DNA of 64,000 nt, taken from NCBI GenBank assembly GCA_016649715.1, contig JAENXC010000007.1, forward strand, positions 88,644-152,643. Direction: 5' to 3'. Below the pieces are notes generated by a model. It saw nothing but the letters and a program-made list of their open reading frames with translations. It made no database searches and was not told where the DNA came from. This DNA comes from Flavobacteriaceae bacterium (GTDB taxonomy: Bacteria; Bacteroidota; Bacteroidia; Flavobacteriales; Flavobacteriaceae). Below, piece by piece: positions 7,990-16,803 of this stretch; the stretch's first letter is position 1; each line of letters starts with the position of its first letter. The translations under genes were made by a program, and so were the position numbers.

Positions 7990-8897
7990 CGTGCTATGTA
8001 TTGAAAGCTGCTTAAAAGCTCATCCAATTTAAAATAACCGGATTGGGGTTGCCTAAATTCAGGAAATGGACCAATGTTGCCTTGGCTGTTGGTGTCGCCA
8101 TAGCCATAGGTCAAGTACGCACTCGATGCGCTTTGCAAAAAAACATCGGTAATGCCCGGCACATTTTCCAAAACATCGTTCAATTGGTCCAGGGAAAGTT
8201 CGCCATTAAAATCGCGTGCGTTTTTGTCCTTTAAATAGGTTTTTAAAGCCGAAATAACAGGAGTATCGTCCGTGCCGTCCAGCCGTTTGCCAAGGTTGTT
8301 TAATATGGTTGGATCGTAATACAATTTGTAAGCAACCTTTAGTCTGTCTGCCTGCGCACTGCTTGTGGCTGTGCTTATTCCTGCAGCGCCCATTAAGATC
8401 ATATACTCGGAAAAACCAATAAGTTCTGGACTGCTCAACGGTTCCAAAATACCGCCGATGCTCTTGGCTACTTTTATACGCAAAATGCCGTGGCCGTTAA
8501 TAGTTCCTTCCACAACAGCAGCCTTGGCCACTATCTTTTTGGCCGCAATCTCGGCAATGGTTAAGCCTGTATTGTCATAAATACCACTTTCTGGCAGTTC
8601 CTGCCCGTGTTGGTAGTTGAGTGCCGTTTGGGTGTACCAACCCCGGCTAAAGGGGCGGGAAACGGCAATGCGTTCATCTATATCTGCACTCAGGATATCC
8701 CACAATTTATAGAGACTCCAAGCAATAGTGGCCACCACGAACACAATTAACCGGAACACGCTTACTTTGCTGGTGGTGGTTAGGTTGGTGAGTATTGATT
8801 GCTCATTTTCGGTCAATACTGCAGTTGCCGGTAGGGCGTCTGCGCCTGCAGCTGTGTTGAGTATTTGGATTTGGATTTCGTTTATTGTTGGTGTCAT
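7986..8897 (-). CDS. Baseplate J-like protein (Mu gp47/P2 gpJ position)
   Basis: 303 aa. The central KTYLKDKNARDFNGELSLDQ and following NVPGITDVFLQSASSAY resemble the baseplate-J region in which successive domains build the wedge. A hydrophobic stretch near residue 50 (FRLIVFVVATIAWSLYKLW) precedes it, as in other Bacteroidetes phage members. Expected role: wedge of the contractile-tail baseplate. Neighbours on both sides are tail genes. Confidence 0.65.
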   Translation of the reverse strand: MTPTINEIQIQILNTAAGADALPATAVLTENEQSILTNLTTTSKVSVFRLIVFVVATIAWSLYKLWDILSADIDERIAVSRPFSRGWYTQTALNYQHGQELPESGIYDNTGLTIAEIAAKKIVAKAAVVEGTINGHGILRIKVAKSIGGILEPLSSPELIGFSEYMILMGAAGISTATSSAQADRLKVAYKLYYDPTILNNLGKRLDGTDDTPVISALKTYLKDKNARDFNGELSLDQLNDVLENVPGITDVFLQSASSAYLTYGYGDTNSQGNIGPFPEFRQPQSGYFKLDELLSSFQYIAR

Positions 8898-8901
8898 AAT
8901 T

Positions 8902-11319
8902 TTAACTATTTAGCAACTTTGCGGTTCTCAATTTTGTTAGCAAGGCGTTAAAATCCGTTACAATCTCAGAAACGGTTGTAGCTGCTGAATTTGCCTGTAT
9001 TGGCATATTTGCCGAATTAATTGTATAAGACCAGCTTGACAATTTGTGATCCCACCTTAGAGTTATTGTTTCTTTGGCTAAAATCTGCTTTATTGAAGTT
9101 GTTTTATCGAATCTTCTAATATCTAAAGGAAGGGAAGGATGATTATTTACAATATTAACTGTATAGCTTTTATATATAGGTTCGTCAAGAAACGAATATG
9201 CCACTGTATCCCTTCCCACTATATACATTGTTTTTGAACACTGCGGCGAAACAAAACATTCAGCAACATAATCAACTTCATAAGAAGATGAACGTCCGTT
9301 TAAATCGGTTCTAGAGCCTACATAAGCGGCTACTGGCAGACCTTCTAAAGTAAATGTCTTGCCGTTCGCTATCACCACCTCGCCTGTTACAAATGTACCA
9401 GACCTATAAGTTCCGTAAGCCGCAGTATTTTGACCGATTATAAAATCTGCAATTGCGCCCGAAGTCTGTCCTACTATTGTGCCTAGACTGGATATATTAG
9501 AATAAACACCAGATTCACCACTAGCTATTTTAAACGCTAAAATATCTGTTGACTTTCTAAACGTATATTTAACAAGGCTTCTTGGGTAAAACACAACTTC
9601 GTTTCTGTCGTTTCCAATTAAATAATCGGATGAAAAATTAACAACAGACGCCCCCCTATAATCACTTTTAAAAATAAATTCTATTTCAGAACCTACTACA
9701 TCATTTATAGGTCTTTTTATTTTTTTTGTGGTAGGTCCTCCTTCGTTTATTTCATAACAAGTAAAATTACTTAGATTTGGCACATAATCTGTAATTGACA
9801 AACCAGAAACCTTAGTGATTTTTCTCCCAATTGAGTTAAACACATTAATAGCAGATGCGTCGGGTGATGGTGAAAAACTACCTATTGTATTAGCCAAGGG
9901 ATTTTTAAGTAAATTGTAGGTTTGGGTAGAAACATTTTGAGAAGAAAAAATCCATTCTTGTGTAACTTCTTTTCTTTCTACATTTAGAATACTTTCAAAT
10001 ATTTCACTGTAGCCATTATTATTATTTCTATAATAAATATCTGTATACCCTCCATAAATGGAAGTTGTGCCGCTTAACCCACCTGTTAATAATTCACTGT
10101 CAACAATTGAAAATCTACTCTTAGCCGCTCCCGCTAAAAATATTTTATCTGTCTTATAGATATATTTACAATCTTCAAAATGAGTGTTTCCTACAAATAC
10201 GGCAGACGCGTTTAAAGAGCCAAATGATTCTTCTAAAATAGAACCACCGCTTAAAGATTGAAATAAAGAGTTTTTAATATTAACAGTCGTTCGGTGTAAT
10301 TTAATGCCTATCTGATTTGTGCCAGAAGACTCAAATCTGCAATTATCAATAGTCGTTATAGTGGTTGTAGATATTACTGGCAATGGATTCATTACTAAAC
10401 ACGTGCCGTTTTCTGTGCTTGAATTAAAATATGTGTTTGTGAATTTACACCCATAACTAAACCCCAATTTGAACGCTATTTTTGAATCTCTAAAATAACA
10501 ATCATCAACAATTCCAGATACTTGATTAGAAAAATCTACGAGCGTAGTATCTAAATTATTTCCACCTATAAACAAGCCTTTTATCGTGTTGTATGACAAA
10601 TAAGAGCCCGGATTAGCTGTATATTTATATTCAAGAAAAACATTATTAATAACTGCATCTACAGGATGGAAATACAATTTTGTACTTAATTTTCCCTCGC
10701 CCGATAAAACATATTGCTTACCATCCATTAATACTTTTTCAGAAAAATAATAGCTTCCTTTATCGAACTTAATTACTCTTATGTTTGATATGCTATTAAC
10801 AATGTGATTAAGTATTTCGCTATTTCTTTGCTTTGTAGATGCGTCTGATTTTGATTTTTCCACTCCAAACCATTCAACATTAACTTTATAATTGCTAAAA
10901 TCGCCTGAAAAAATCACATCTTTATCTAATATTTGTTGCGAAGTTTCGTTAATAATCGTCTTATTTCCAACTATTGTGCAATTAGACAACCTTCCGCCTT
11001 GAAAATCTAATTCTACATTTTCTGGAAGTGTAATTGTAATACCCCCTAAATTTCTAAAATATCTAATTATAAATTTTGAATTTGCGTAAGATGCTGGTAT
11101 CGAAGCCCAGTTAAAGCTAGAGGATATGTATATTTCGCCACGCTGAGTTATATTAGACTTACGATCAAAACCATTGGCAATAGATTCGCCTATTAGTGTC
11201 ATAGAATTTAACTGAGTGTTTTCACTCTTGGTTCTATTATCTAATTCCTCAATAATCTCAGAACCTTCCTCTTTTGTGTACTGTTGCCCATTGTAGGGCC
11301 GAATGTTTTTCTGTATCAT
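8902..11319 (-). CDS. Large tailspike/tail fibre with beta-helix-like sequence
   Basis: 805 aa. After a short N-terminal part (IRPYNGQQYTKEEGSEIIEE) the protein has repeated short beta-strand/Asn-rich turns (GGRLSNCTIVGNKTI; KGLFIGGNNLDTTLVDF; NTYFNSSTENGTCLV; NCRFESSGTNQIGI) as in pectate-lyase-type right-handed beta-helices. The C-terminal domain is different (YKSYTVNIVNNHPSLPLDI) and the protein ends in a helical tail. Such proteins bind or cut host surface polysaccharide. The DNA is clearly more AT-rich than the flanking baseplate genes, which suggests separate acquisition. Its position inside the baseplate operon, before the J-like gene, is unusual. Confidence 0.7.
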   Translation of the reverse strand: MIQKNIRPYNGQQYTKEEGSEIIEELDNRTKSENTQLNSMTLIGESIANGFDRKSNITQRGEIYISSSFNWASIPASYANSKFIIRYFRNLGGITITLPENVELDFQGGRLSNCTIVGNKTIINETSQQILDKDVIFSGDFSNYKVNVEWFGVEKSKSDASTKQRNSEILNHIVNSISNIRVIKFDKGSYYFSEKVLMDGKQYVLSGEGKLSTKLYFHPVDAVINNVFLEYKYTANPGSYLSYNTIKGLFIGGNNLDTTLVDFSNQVSGIVDDCYFRDSKIAFKLGFSYGCKFTNTYFNSSTENGTCLVMNPLPVISTTTITTIDNCRFESSGTNQIGIKLHRTTVNIKNSLFQSLSGGSILEESFGSLNASAVFVGNTHFEDCKYIYKTDKIFLAGAAKSRFSIVDSELLTGGLSGTTSIYGGYTDIYYRNNNNGYSEIFESILNVERKEVTQEWIFSSQNVSTQTYNLLKNPLANTIGSFSPSPDASAINVFNSIGRKITKVSGLSITDYVPNLSNFTCYEINEGGPTTKKIKRPINDVVGSEIEFIFKSDYRGASVVNFSSDYLIGNDRNEVVFYPRSLVKYTFRKSTDILAFKIASGESGVYSNISSLGTIVGQTSGAIADFIIGQNTAAYGTYRSGTFVTGEVVIANGKTFTLEGLPVAAYVGSRTDLNGRSSSYEVDYVAECFVSPQCSKTMYIVGRDTVAYSFLDEPIYKSYTVNIVNNHPSLPLDIRRFDKTTSIKQILAKETITLRWDHKLSSWSYTINSANMPIQANSAATTVSEIVTDFNALLTKLRTAKLLNS

Positions 11320-11321
11320 AG

Positions 11322-11801
11322 TTATTCAAATAATCCGTACTCAAACAGTCCTGTCTCAAATAATTGCTGAGGCAGTATTTGTAATCCGGTTGCGGGTTTT
11401 ATGCTTTTTGCCACATAGTAGTTTACTATATCGCTGTTAATATCATTTTCAACGCTTCTGTATTTTTGTCCAGGCGTTGGCGTTTCAGTAATTGAAATTC
11501 CATTCAGCATTGCCATTTCAAAAATGTGTTCCAGGCTTCCTGAAGTCTGTATGGTTAGATCCTGCAGGTTTTGGTTTTCGATGGCCACCGTCTTTGGTGT
11601 TGGTTTCAATTGGGGTAAAGCTGTTTCGCGAACATTCAATTTTGAAGCCGGTGCAACAGCCTCAAAAGTTGATTGTGGATCCAAATATTCAGTAATACCA
11701 ATTCCATTCAATAATGCGCTAGCAAACAATGTTTCTATACTGCCGGTGGCAAGTGCCAGGGCAGTTATAAAATCTTGGTTTGAGGCTACGTAAAGTGTCA
11801 T
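11322..11801 (-). CDS. Tail protein with two LysM-like repeats
   Basis: 159 aa. Two similar units are visible: NQDFITALALATGSIETLFA, then SALLNGIGITEYLDP (residues about 8-42), and NQNLQDLTIQTSGSLEHIFE, then MAMLNGISITETPTPGQ (about 76-112). The pattern of a helix, A..NGI.IT, then PGQ is that of LysM-like or phage tail-X-like modules. It overlaps the gp46-like gene by 4 nt. Likely a small baseplate or hub component. Confidence 0.55.
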   Translation of the reverse strand: MTLYVASNQDFITALALATGSIETLFASALLNGIGITEYLDPQSTFEAVAPASKLNVRETALPQLKPTPKTVAIENQNLQDLTIQTSGSLEHIFEMAMLNGISITETPTPGQKYRSVENDINSDIVNYYVAKSIKPATGLQILPQQLFETGLFEYGLFE

Positions 11802-12076
11802 TCTGTCGTTTTGAGGTTTATCATATCCCGGTATTCGTCATAATTCTTTCCATCCCGTGCCAGGGCAATTTTCATCCGTTGTTTTACTTCCGCTTCGCCG
11901 CCGTTGGCGTTTATCAACTCAATAAGGTTTGGACCAAGCAACGGATCGCTCTTCACTTCGCCTTTGTTTATCCGGGCAATAATGCCCACCTCCTGCAGAT
12001 CACAATCGCCAAGCACCAGCTCGCCGTTTGCATCAAAGAGCAGATCATCATTTTCGTCAAGTAATATATCGGTCAT
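11798..12076 (-). CDS. Baseplate wedge protein, Mu gp46/GpW-gp25-like
   Basis: 92 aa. The sequence DILLDENDDLLFDANGELVL then GDCDLQEVGIIARINKGEVK then DPLLGPNL matches the layout of Mu gp46-type proteins, ending in an LxxDG-like segment (ALARDGKNYDEY). It overlaps genes on both sides by 4 nt. It should join the baseplate wedge with the J-like protein. Confidence 0.7.
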   Translation of the reverse strand: MTDILLDENDDLLFDANGELVLGDCDLQEVGIIARINKGEVKSDPLLGPNLIELINANGGEAEVKQRMKIALARDGKNYDEYRDMINLKTTE

Positions 12077-12264
12077 ACTATTTTTGTTGTAACTGTAACC
12101 AAAGTGGCACCGTCGCTGGTTGTTCCAATTAATCCTGCCTGATCCATTTGAAGCTTCAGTGCGGCCACCATTTTTGCAACAACAACATCTTTATTATTGG
12201 CAGTTGCAGGATTGCTCATTGCTTCTTTCCAGTCAAGTTCTAGTTTATTCCAGTTAAATGGCAT
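12073..12264 (-). CDS. Small conserved-position tail protein, unknown
   Basis: 63 aa, MPFNWNKLELDWKEAMSNPA, a helical acidic/amphipathic protein. It lies between gpV-like and gp46-like genes with a 4-nt overlap to the latter, so it is almost certainly translated. No family recognised. Confidence 0.6.
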   Translation of the reverse strand: MPFNWNKLELDWKEAMSNPATANNKDVVVAKMVAALKLQMDQAGLIGTTSDGATLVTVTTKIV

Positions 12265-12265
12265 T

Positions 12266-12796
12266 TTAATTCTCTTTTAAAACCGTTTTCATTCGGCTGT
12301 TAATGGTTTGGGTTACTTCGGTTTTTATTAATGTGATTGCTGCCACATTTGGCGTTACTCCAATGCTTACCACTATTTTGTTCACTTCATCACAGAGCTT
12401 TCCAAATTGTTTGTCATAATCATCCAGAATTGTGCGTAAATTTTCCGCACCTTGCTTCACAATAAAACCTTCCTCTTTTATTACAAAGGTGCTTTCGCCA
12501 CTCACAAATATTGCTTCCTCAAAAGCTTCACATTCAATTAAAAATGTATCACTTCCTTGTAAGCCTGGAACGCCTAACATCACCAACTTTCCCACTTCGG
12601 GTTTGCGGTAATATGCGCCAAGGCCCAATTGTACATTAAAGTAGTCCAGCTCGTCCTCAACTCCTGTGGCGGTCATTGTCTTTTTATCCCAATCCACATC
12701 TTTCACCGTTGCCCAAACGCAGCCGGGAGTAAGCAAGGTTTTTGCATCTTCACGTTGCAGTTTTTTAAACTCTAATATTTCGTCTGCAAAACTCAT
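12266..12796 (-). CDS. Baseplate spike/assembly protein V-like (Mu gp45 position)
   Basis: 176 aa. An OB-like N-terminal region (TPGCVWATVKDVDWDKKTMT) is followed by beta-strand-rich sequence including PEVGKLVMLGVPG and then a helical C-terminus. In P2/Mu-type tails the spike gene sits between gpD/gp44 and gpW/gp46, exactly as here. The membrane-piercing apex motif HxH is not seen. It overlaps the hub gene by 4 nt. Confidence 0.6.
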   Translation of the reverse strand: MSFADEILEFKKLQREDAKTLLTPGCVWATVKDVDWDKKTMTATGVEDELDYFNVQLGLGAYYRKPEVGKLVMLGVPGLQGSDTFLIECEAFEEAIFVSGESTFVIKEEGFIVKQGAENLRTILDDYDKQFGKLCDEVNKIVVSIGVTPNVAAITLIKTEVTQTINSRMKTVLKEN

Positions 12797-13758
12797 TGTG
12801 CTACGTCTCCAAGGGTTGCGGTTCTGGCGTAGCGGTACCCTTCGCCAAAACTCACTTTAATACTGTCCACATAATACAAGCCCTCACGGTCTGGGTACAG
12901 ATCGCTGCTCAGGTTTACTTTCCAGCCGTGTTCTATGGCGGGTATTCCAAAGGTGGTTATGCCGCCTTTGTAACGGTTCACTTTATATTTGTCATAATCT
13001 ACCTTCGCCAATTTTTTTAAAGTTTCTTCATCTTTTATTCCGAAATGAGGAACACGAATGACATCACCACCATCTTCCCCAACTTCCGCTTTCAGTTTTT
13101 TACCATTACTCAAAGTGCTCTCAACAAACACCTTTACTATAACATCATCGGCAAATTGGTACTCCAAATTGTTGCTGTACACTTGCTTTTCCAAATGCAG
13201 ATCCACCGGTGGTGTTCCGGTATCGTCCGCGTAAATTTTACCCACCACCAACTTTTCGCCTTTCATATAACTGAAAAAACCAAAGCGCTTTTTTAAATCG
13301 TCCAATACTAAAGCCACCGTTTTTTGTGGGTAACGCGCGGGGCCTATTTCATACTCCGCGGCATCGATGGTGTAATCCGTCACAACTTCATCCATCAAAG
13401 CTTTTAAGGTGGTGGAAGGCTTGCTGATGTTTACGGGTTGTTGCTTTAACTTCCACATAGCATCTTCGCACCAAATCTTTATTGGTATATCTGCTGAAAC
13501 ACGGCTGATAAAGCCCACAAACTCCTCGTAATATTCGCCATCATACCCAAGCTCAATCTTCACTGGATCGCCAGGGCGAAAAACGTCCCGGACTTTCTGT
13601 TTGTCAAAATCGCGCACGTTGCGGGCGATGGTGATAATAGCGGTATCAGTTAGCATCTTCCAGCTCTTTTCCACGATCACGCTGGTGGGTTTGCGCAACA
13701 CAATAGCCTCACGACCTCGTGAAGCTTCAAACGTTATTTTTGCGCAGAGTGCTTTCAT
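12793..13758 (-). CDS. Baseplate hub protein, Mu gp44/GpD-like
   Basis: 321 aa. The first 110 residues (FRPGDPVKIELGYDGEYYEE, FVGFISRVSADIPIKIWCED) follow the hub-domain pattern in which a barrel carries PGD.V.I..GY and F.G.I. A second, GpD-like part (TLKALMDEVVTDYTIDAAEY) follows, and the C-terminus is EGLYYVDSIKVSFGEG. It forms the central hub under the spike. A 1-nt overlap joins it to the preceding gene. Confidence 0.7.
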   Translation of the reverse strand: MKALCAKITFEASRGREAIVLRKPTSVIVEKSWKMLTDTAIITIARNVRDFDKQKVRDVFRPGDPVKIELGYDGEYYEEFVGFISRVSADIPIKIWCEDAMWKLKQQPVNISKPSTTLKALMDEVVTDYTIDAAEYEIGPARYPQKTVALVLDDLKKRFGFFSYMKGEKLVVGKIYADDTGTPPVDLHLEKQVYSNNLEYQFADDVIVKVFVESTLSNGKKLKAEVGEDGGDVIRVPHFGIKDEETLKKLAKVDYDKYKVNRYKGGITTFGIPAIEHGWKVNLSSDLYPDREGLYYVDSIKVSFGEGYRYARTATLGDVAQ

Positions 13759-14354
13759 TATAAGTTCAATTCTGCAGGGCTGTCGCTTACTGCTCTAATT
13801 ACAAAAGGAATGGTGTTTGGCCTTCCTTCCAATTGTTCAAAATATATTTCTTTTATAACGATGGCATCAATGCCTTTATCGTTGTACAGCGCTGAAAGCA
13901 CTGGTATGCTTTCTGCCACGCTTTCAAAATCCTTTAATCTTTTCACCTGTGCCTGTGGGGTCATATTTCTGCCCTTAACGGGGTCAAACAAACAAATGCC
14001 ACGGATGTCTATCTGCCAATCGCCAAAGCCGTACATTTCCTTCACGGTGCCATAACCTGCCGTCAGTTCGGTTTCAGCTACATTTTTCCTGCGGCTAAAG
14101 CTTGAAAGCGTTACAGTTGGCAACTCAAACGGTGCAAGTGTTACGGTTGTAACTTCGCCTTTGTCATTGTAAGCTCTGTAAGTCTGCCCTTGGAAGATGA
14201 TTGGATAAATAACCGGAGTTCCCAACCAGCTCGTCCTGCCAAAACCCGTGATATCCGGAATAGCCACAACCCCTTTGTAACCGTCAATGCCCGAAATTGG
14301 GCCATTGATGCCAAAAGCGTCTTTTAAAAATTGTGCAACATCAAATTTGCTCAT
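13758..14354 (-). CDS. Tail/baseplate protein at the gp43 position, DUF6046-like
   Basis: 198 aa. Features: an N-terminal VAQFLKDAFGINGPISG, then a beta-rich middle with YGFGDWQIDIRGICL and a C-terminus NTIPFVIRAVSDSPAELNL. The combination between tape measure and hub is typical of a Bacteroidetes phage family (DUF6046) thought to replace the DNA-circularisation/LysM tail protein of other phages. The family assignment is from memory of its motif layout, so moderate. Confidence 0.55.
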   Translation of the reverse strand: MSKFDVAQFLKDAFGINGPISGIDGYKGVVAIPDITGFGRTSWLGTPVIYPIIFQGQTYRAYNDKGEVTTVTLAPFELPTVTLSSFSRRKNVAETELTAGYGTVKEMYGFGDWQIDIRGICLFDPVKGRNMTPQAQVKRLKDFESVAESIPVLSALYNDKGIDAIVIKEIYFEQLEGRPNTIPFVIRAVSDSPAELNL

Positions 14355-14368
14355 ATTCCGTTATTAAA

Positions 14369-14387
14369 CCCCTTCAGGGGGCAGGGG
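14369..14387 (+). repeat. Short G/C-run repeat in the late operon
   Basis: CCCCTTCAGGGGGCAGGGG lies between the gp43-position gene and the tape measure stop. A related segment with CTTTAGGGGGCCAGGGGG is at 20386-20404. Both can fold into short hairpins and are in intergenic DNA of the same operon. Confidence 0.45.
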
Positions 14388-14388
14388 T

Positions 14389-16560
14389 CTATCCCATTGT
14401 TAACACTGCATCGCGCAGCTTGTCGTTTATTAGGCGCACGGTTTCAAGCGCAACGGCCTCAATGTCCTGCCCCTTGGCAACGGCAAAATTCTGCACTATG
14501 TTTAGGGTCATTGTTATGCTTTTGCCGGAACCGGAACCGCTGCCACCGCTGCCACCTGTTCCTGCTTTTCCTAATCCATTTTCACCACCTCCTGCAGCCA
14601 TTTCAGGAACTAAAACCCATTCCCCATCTTTGAAAATATATTTCTTTCCGTTTATATTTTTGATATCGCCTTCCTTTGGCTTTGATTTTGCATAAAGCGA
14701 AACGGTCTCACGGTATTGATCTACGCCAAAGCCAGCTTTTTTATATGCATCCACCACACCTTTTGCAATGTCAGCAGGAGCCATCACAATGTCGCGGCCT
14801 AAATTTGCAACGTCGTCTTTTAAATCTTTTTTGAAATTAGCAAACCCTTCACGTGCTGCGTCCCAATTTCCTGAAAGTGCGTTTTTTATAATATCACCGG
14901 CAGACACAAATGTGAGAATCAATAGGCCTACGTCTTCCCCAATGTTTGTAAATACGTTTTTCAACTGCGTTGGAATTTCAAGAGCAGCTGCTATCATCTG
15001 CACAAAAAATCGAGTGGTGGCGTTGAACCAATCCTGTGCCCAAACAATGGCTTCGTAATACCAGGTCTTTATTTTGAGCCAGAATATTTCCATTTCTTGG
15101 GCAAAAGTTACATAGGTGTTACTATCTAAAGCTGCTTTTTGAGCTGCCGCATATTCTTTAGTGGTGTCAAAAACCTTTTTAACAGCTATCTCTACACTTG
15201 TTAATGCCACTTCCTGATCGCCCAACACGCCGTTTACGGCATTCAAAATTTCAAAGTAGCCGCCAGCATCTTCACCCGCACCCCTAAAAAGGTCTGCGGT
15301 AAGTTGCGAGGCCTGTTGGCTGTTCACCCCAACGCGGTCTGTTTCTGTTGAAATTTGCTGAAGTGCCTCTTTGGTGGTGATGCTACCGTTTTTAATGTTT
15401 TGAAATAGCTCGTCGGTAAACTTCTTGCCAAACGCATTTTCCAAGGCAGCTCTGGAGCTCTTAGTTTGTTCCTTTAATGAAAGGTCTAGTTCTTTGATGG
15501 CATCGGGCAGTTTATCGGAGTACATTCCCAAATCAAAGCCAGCATCCACAATCTTCTGGAATTCCTCCATGTTGAAACCGGCATTCGCAAACATCCGTGG
15601 ATATTCGCGCATACTATCAATGTATTCATCATTGGCAGACGCGCCGTGAACCAAAGCATCGCCAATATTGTCCATTGCCTCTTCATAGCTAATGCCGAAA
15701 GCCTGAACGTTGTTTTTTGCTATTTCTAAGGTGTCTTTAAGGTCCTGCCCAAAAACCTCCTCCATCACTTTCGCGCGGACACGCATCTGGCTCACGGCTT
15801 CGCCTTCCAGTTGCGTCATTTGCGAAATGATGGTGTTTGTTTCCCGAGCAGCTTCATTATAGCGCACAAAGTCCGTTGCAATCAATCCAACCACGGCGAG
15901 CGCCGCGAGTGTTGCTCCCAGCGGAGTGGCTATAAACGCAAGGGCGCTGCGGGTCATTGTGCCAATGTTATTGGCTATGCCTTTAAAACCATCACTGATC
16001 TGCACTAAATTGCCAGATTGTAAGCCTTCAAACAAATCTTTGAAACTGCTTGTAAAATCTTTTACTTGTTTTTCTGAAAGGTCTACTTCCTCGCCAAGCT
16101 TACGAACGTCTGTGGATGTTGCTGTAGCTACTTTTGCGACATCATCCAATTCAAAACCAACTTCGGTAAGCTGTTCTTTATACCGCCGCAACTTGTTTTC
16201 GGCTAGTTCAGTTTGAAAAGCAATAACACCTTTTTCCAAAGGATCTGCAGCATTGGCAGCGCCACTTAATCTTTTTTCCAGATCTTGAAGTGCCGTGGAT
16301 TCCTTTTTGATGCCCTCCGTTAAATCTTCATAACTTTTTAGTGCCTGTTCAGCAGAGGCTTTCGTCTCATCATCCATCCCTGCCAGTGATTGTTTCACGG
16401 CGGCAACAGAATGTTCAATATCTTTCCCTGCTTTATCAAAACTCTGACCTAAATCAATGCCGATATCAGTAACCAGTTTTGCCTCGCTCTCAATTGCTTT
16501 TAAGGGCGCGGTTATCTGGTCCACCAGTTCTAAGATCCATTTTGTTGTTTTGTCTGCCAT
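14389..16560 (-). CDS. Tail tape measure protein
   Basis: 723 aa. Long helical N-terminal half (TKWILELVDQITAPLKAIES; LSEKQVKDFTSSFKDLFEGL) and an internal hydrophobic segment SALAFIATPLGATLAALAVV characteristic of tape measure proteins. The C-terminal part has a Gly/Ser linker (GTGGSGGSGSGSGK). It follows tail tube and chaperone genes as expected and sets tail length. The start ATG lies a few bases after a 20-nt palindrome (16566-16585). Confidence 0.88.
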   Translation of the reverse strand: MADKTTKWILELVDQITAPLKAIESEAKLVTDIGIDLGQSFDKAGKDIEHSVAAVKQSLAGMDDETKASAEQALKSYEDLTEGIKKESTALQDLEKRLSGAANAADPLEKGVIAFQTELAENKLRRYKEQLTEVGFELDDVAKVATATSTDVRKLGEEVDLSEKQVKDFTSSFKDLFEGLQSGNLVQISDGFKGIANNIGTMTRSALAFIATPLGATLAALAVVGLIATDFVRYNEAARETNTIISQMTQLEGEAVSQMRVRAKVMEEVFGQDLKDTLEIAKNNVQAFGISYEEAMDNIGDALVHGASANDEYIDSMREYPRMFANAGFNMEEFQKIVDAGFDLGMYSDKLPDAIKELDLSLKEQTKSSRAALENAFGKKFTDELFQNIKNGSITTKEALQQISTETDRVGVNSQQASQLTADLFRGAGEDAGGYFEILNAVNGVLGDQEVALTSVEIAVKKVFDTTKEYAAAQKAALDSNTYVTFAQEMEIFWLKIKTWYYEAIVWAQDWFNATTRFFVQMIAAALEIPTQLKNVFTNIGEDVGLLILTFVSAGDIIKNALSGNWDAAREGFANFKKDLKDDVANLGRDIVMAPADIAKGVVDAYKKAGFGVDQYRETVSLYAKSKPKEGDIKNINGKKYIFKDGEWVLVPEMAAGGGENGLGKAGTGGSGGSGSGSGKSITMTLNIVQNFAVAKGQDIEAVALETVRLINDKLRDAVLTMG

Positions 16561-16565
16561 CTGTC

Positions 16566-16585
16566 ATTCCCGCGAAGGCGGGAAT
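16566..16585 (-). repeat. Palindrome ATTCCCGCGAAGGCGGGAAT just upstream of the tape measure start
   Basis: A 20-nt near-perfect dyad (ATTCCCGC/GCGGGAAT). It lies between the frameshift-extension stop (16588-16590) and the tape measure ATG (16558-16560). The same motif family is a common REP-like element in bacterial intergenic DNA. In RNA it would fold directly in front of the start codon. Confidence 0.7.
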
Positions 16586-16587
16586 CT

Positions 16588-16803
16588 CTATTTAAGAGTT
16601 AGTAACTTTGCAATTTCAATACTAAGTAATTTGGCTCGGTGGGTTTCCAGCCAGGATGCTTGCTTTACAGTGGAAAGCCATTCTGCTTCGTCTTCCTGCC
16701 GAAGTTGCTCGGCATCAATAAAAAACGCACCCCTGATGAGTGCGTTTCCTTTTTTTATCAGTCCGAAGTCTGCCGCATCGTCACAGACTCCGTTTACAGC
16801 TTT
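16588..16803 (-). CDS. -1 frameshift extension of the tail assembly chaperone
   Basis: About 70 codons are open in the -1 frame after the chaperone's last codons (GAA AAG CTG TAA). Read from AAA at 16801-16803 they give AVNGVCDDAADFGLIKKGNA, then LIRGAFFIDAEQLRQED, then EAEWLSTVKQASWLETHRAK, then LLSIEIAKLLTLK and TAG at 16588-16590. There is no ATG at its beginning, and it looks protein-coding. The place (after tail tube and first chaperone, before tape measure) is where lambda-type G/GT frameshifting occurs. The candidate slip site is A-AAG at 16800-16803. Confidence 0.65.
   Translation of the reverse strand, partial: KAVNGVCDDAADFGLIKKGNALIRGAFFIDAEQLRQEDEAEWLSTVKQASWLETHRAKLLSIEIAKLLTLK
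16723..16747 (-). terminator. Intrinsic-terminator-like hairpin inside the frameshift extension
   Basis: On the minus strand AAACGCAC (16747-16740) pairs with GTGCGTTT (16730-16723) over a 9-nt loop, and is followed by further T residues (TTTATT). This is an intrinsic terminator shape lying within coding sequence, about 50 nt after the zero-frame stop of the chaperone and before the tape measure gene. Confidence 0.5.

Noticed and set aside
8902..11319. Diversity-generating retroelement target in the tailspike
   Set aside because: No reverse transcriptase, template repeat or variable repeat was found nearby.
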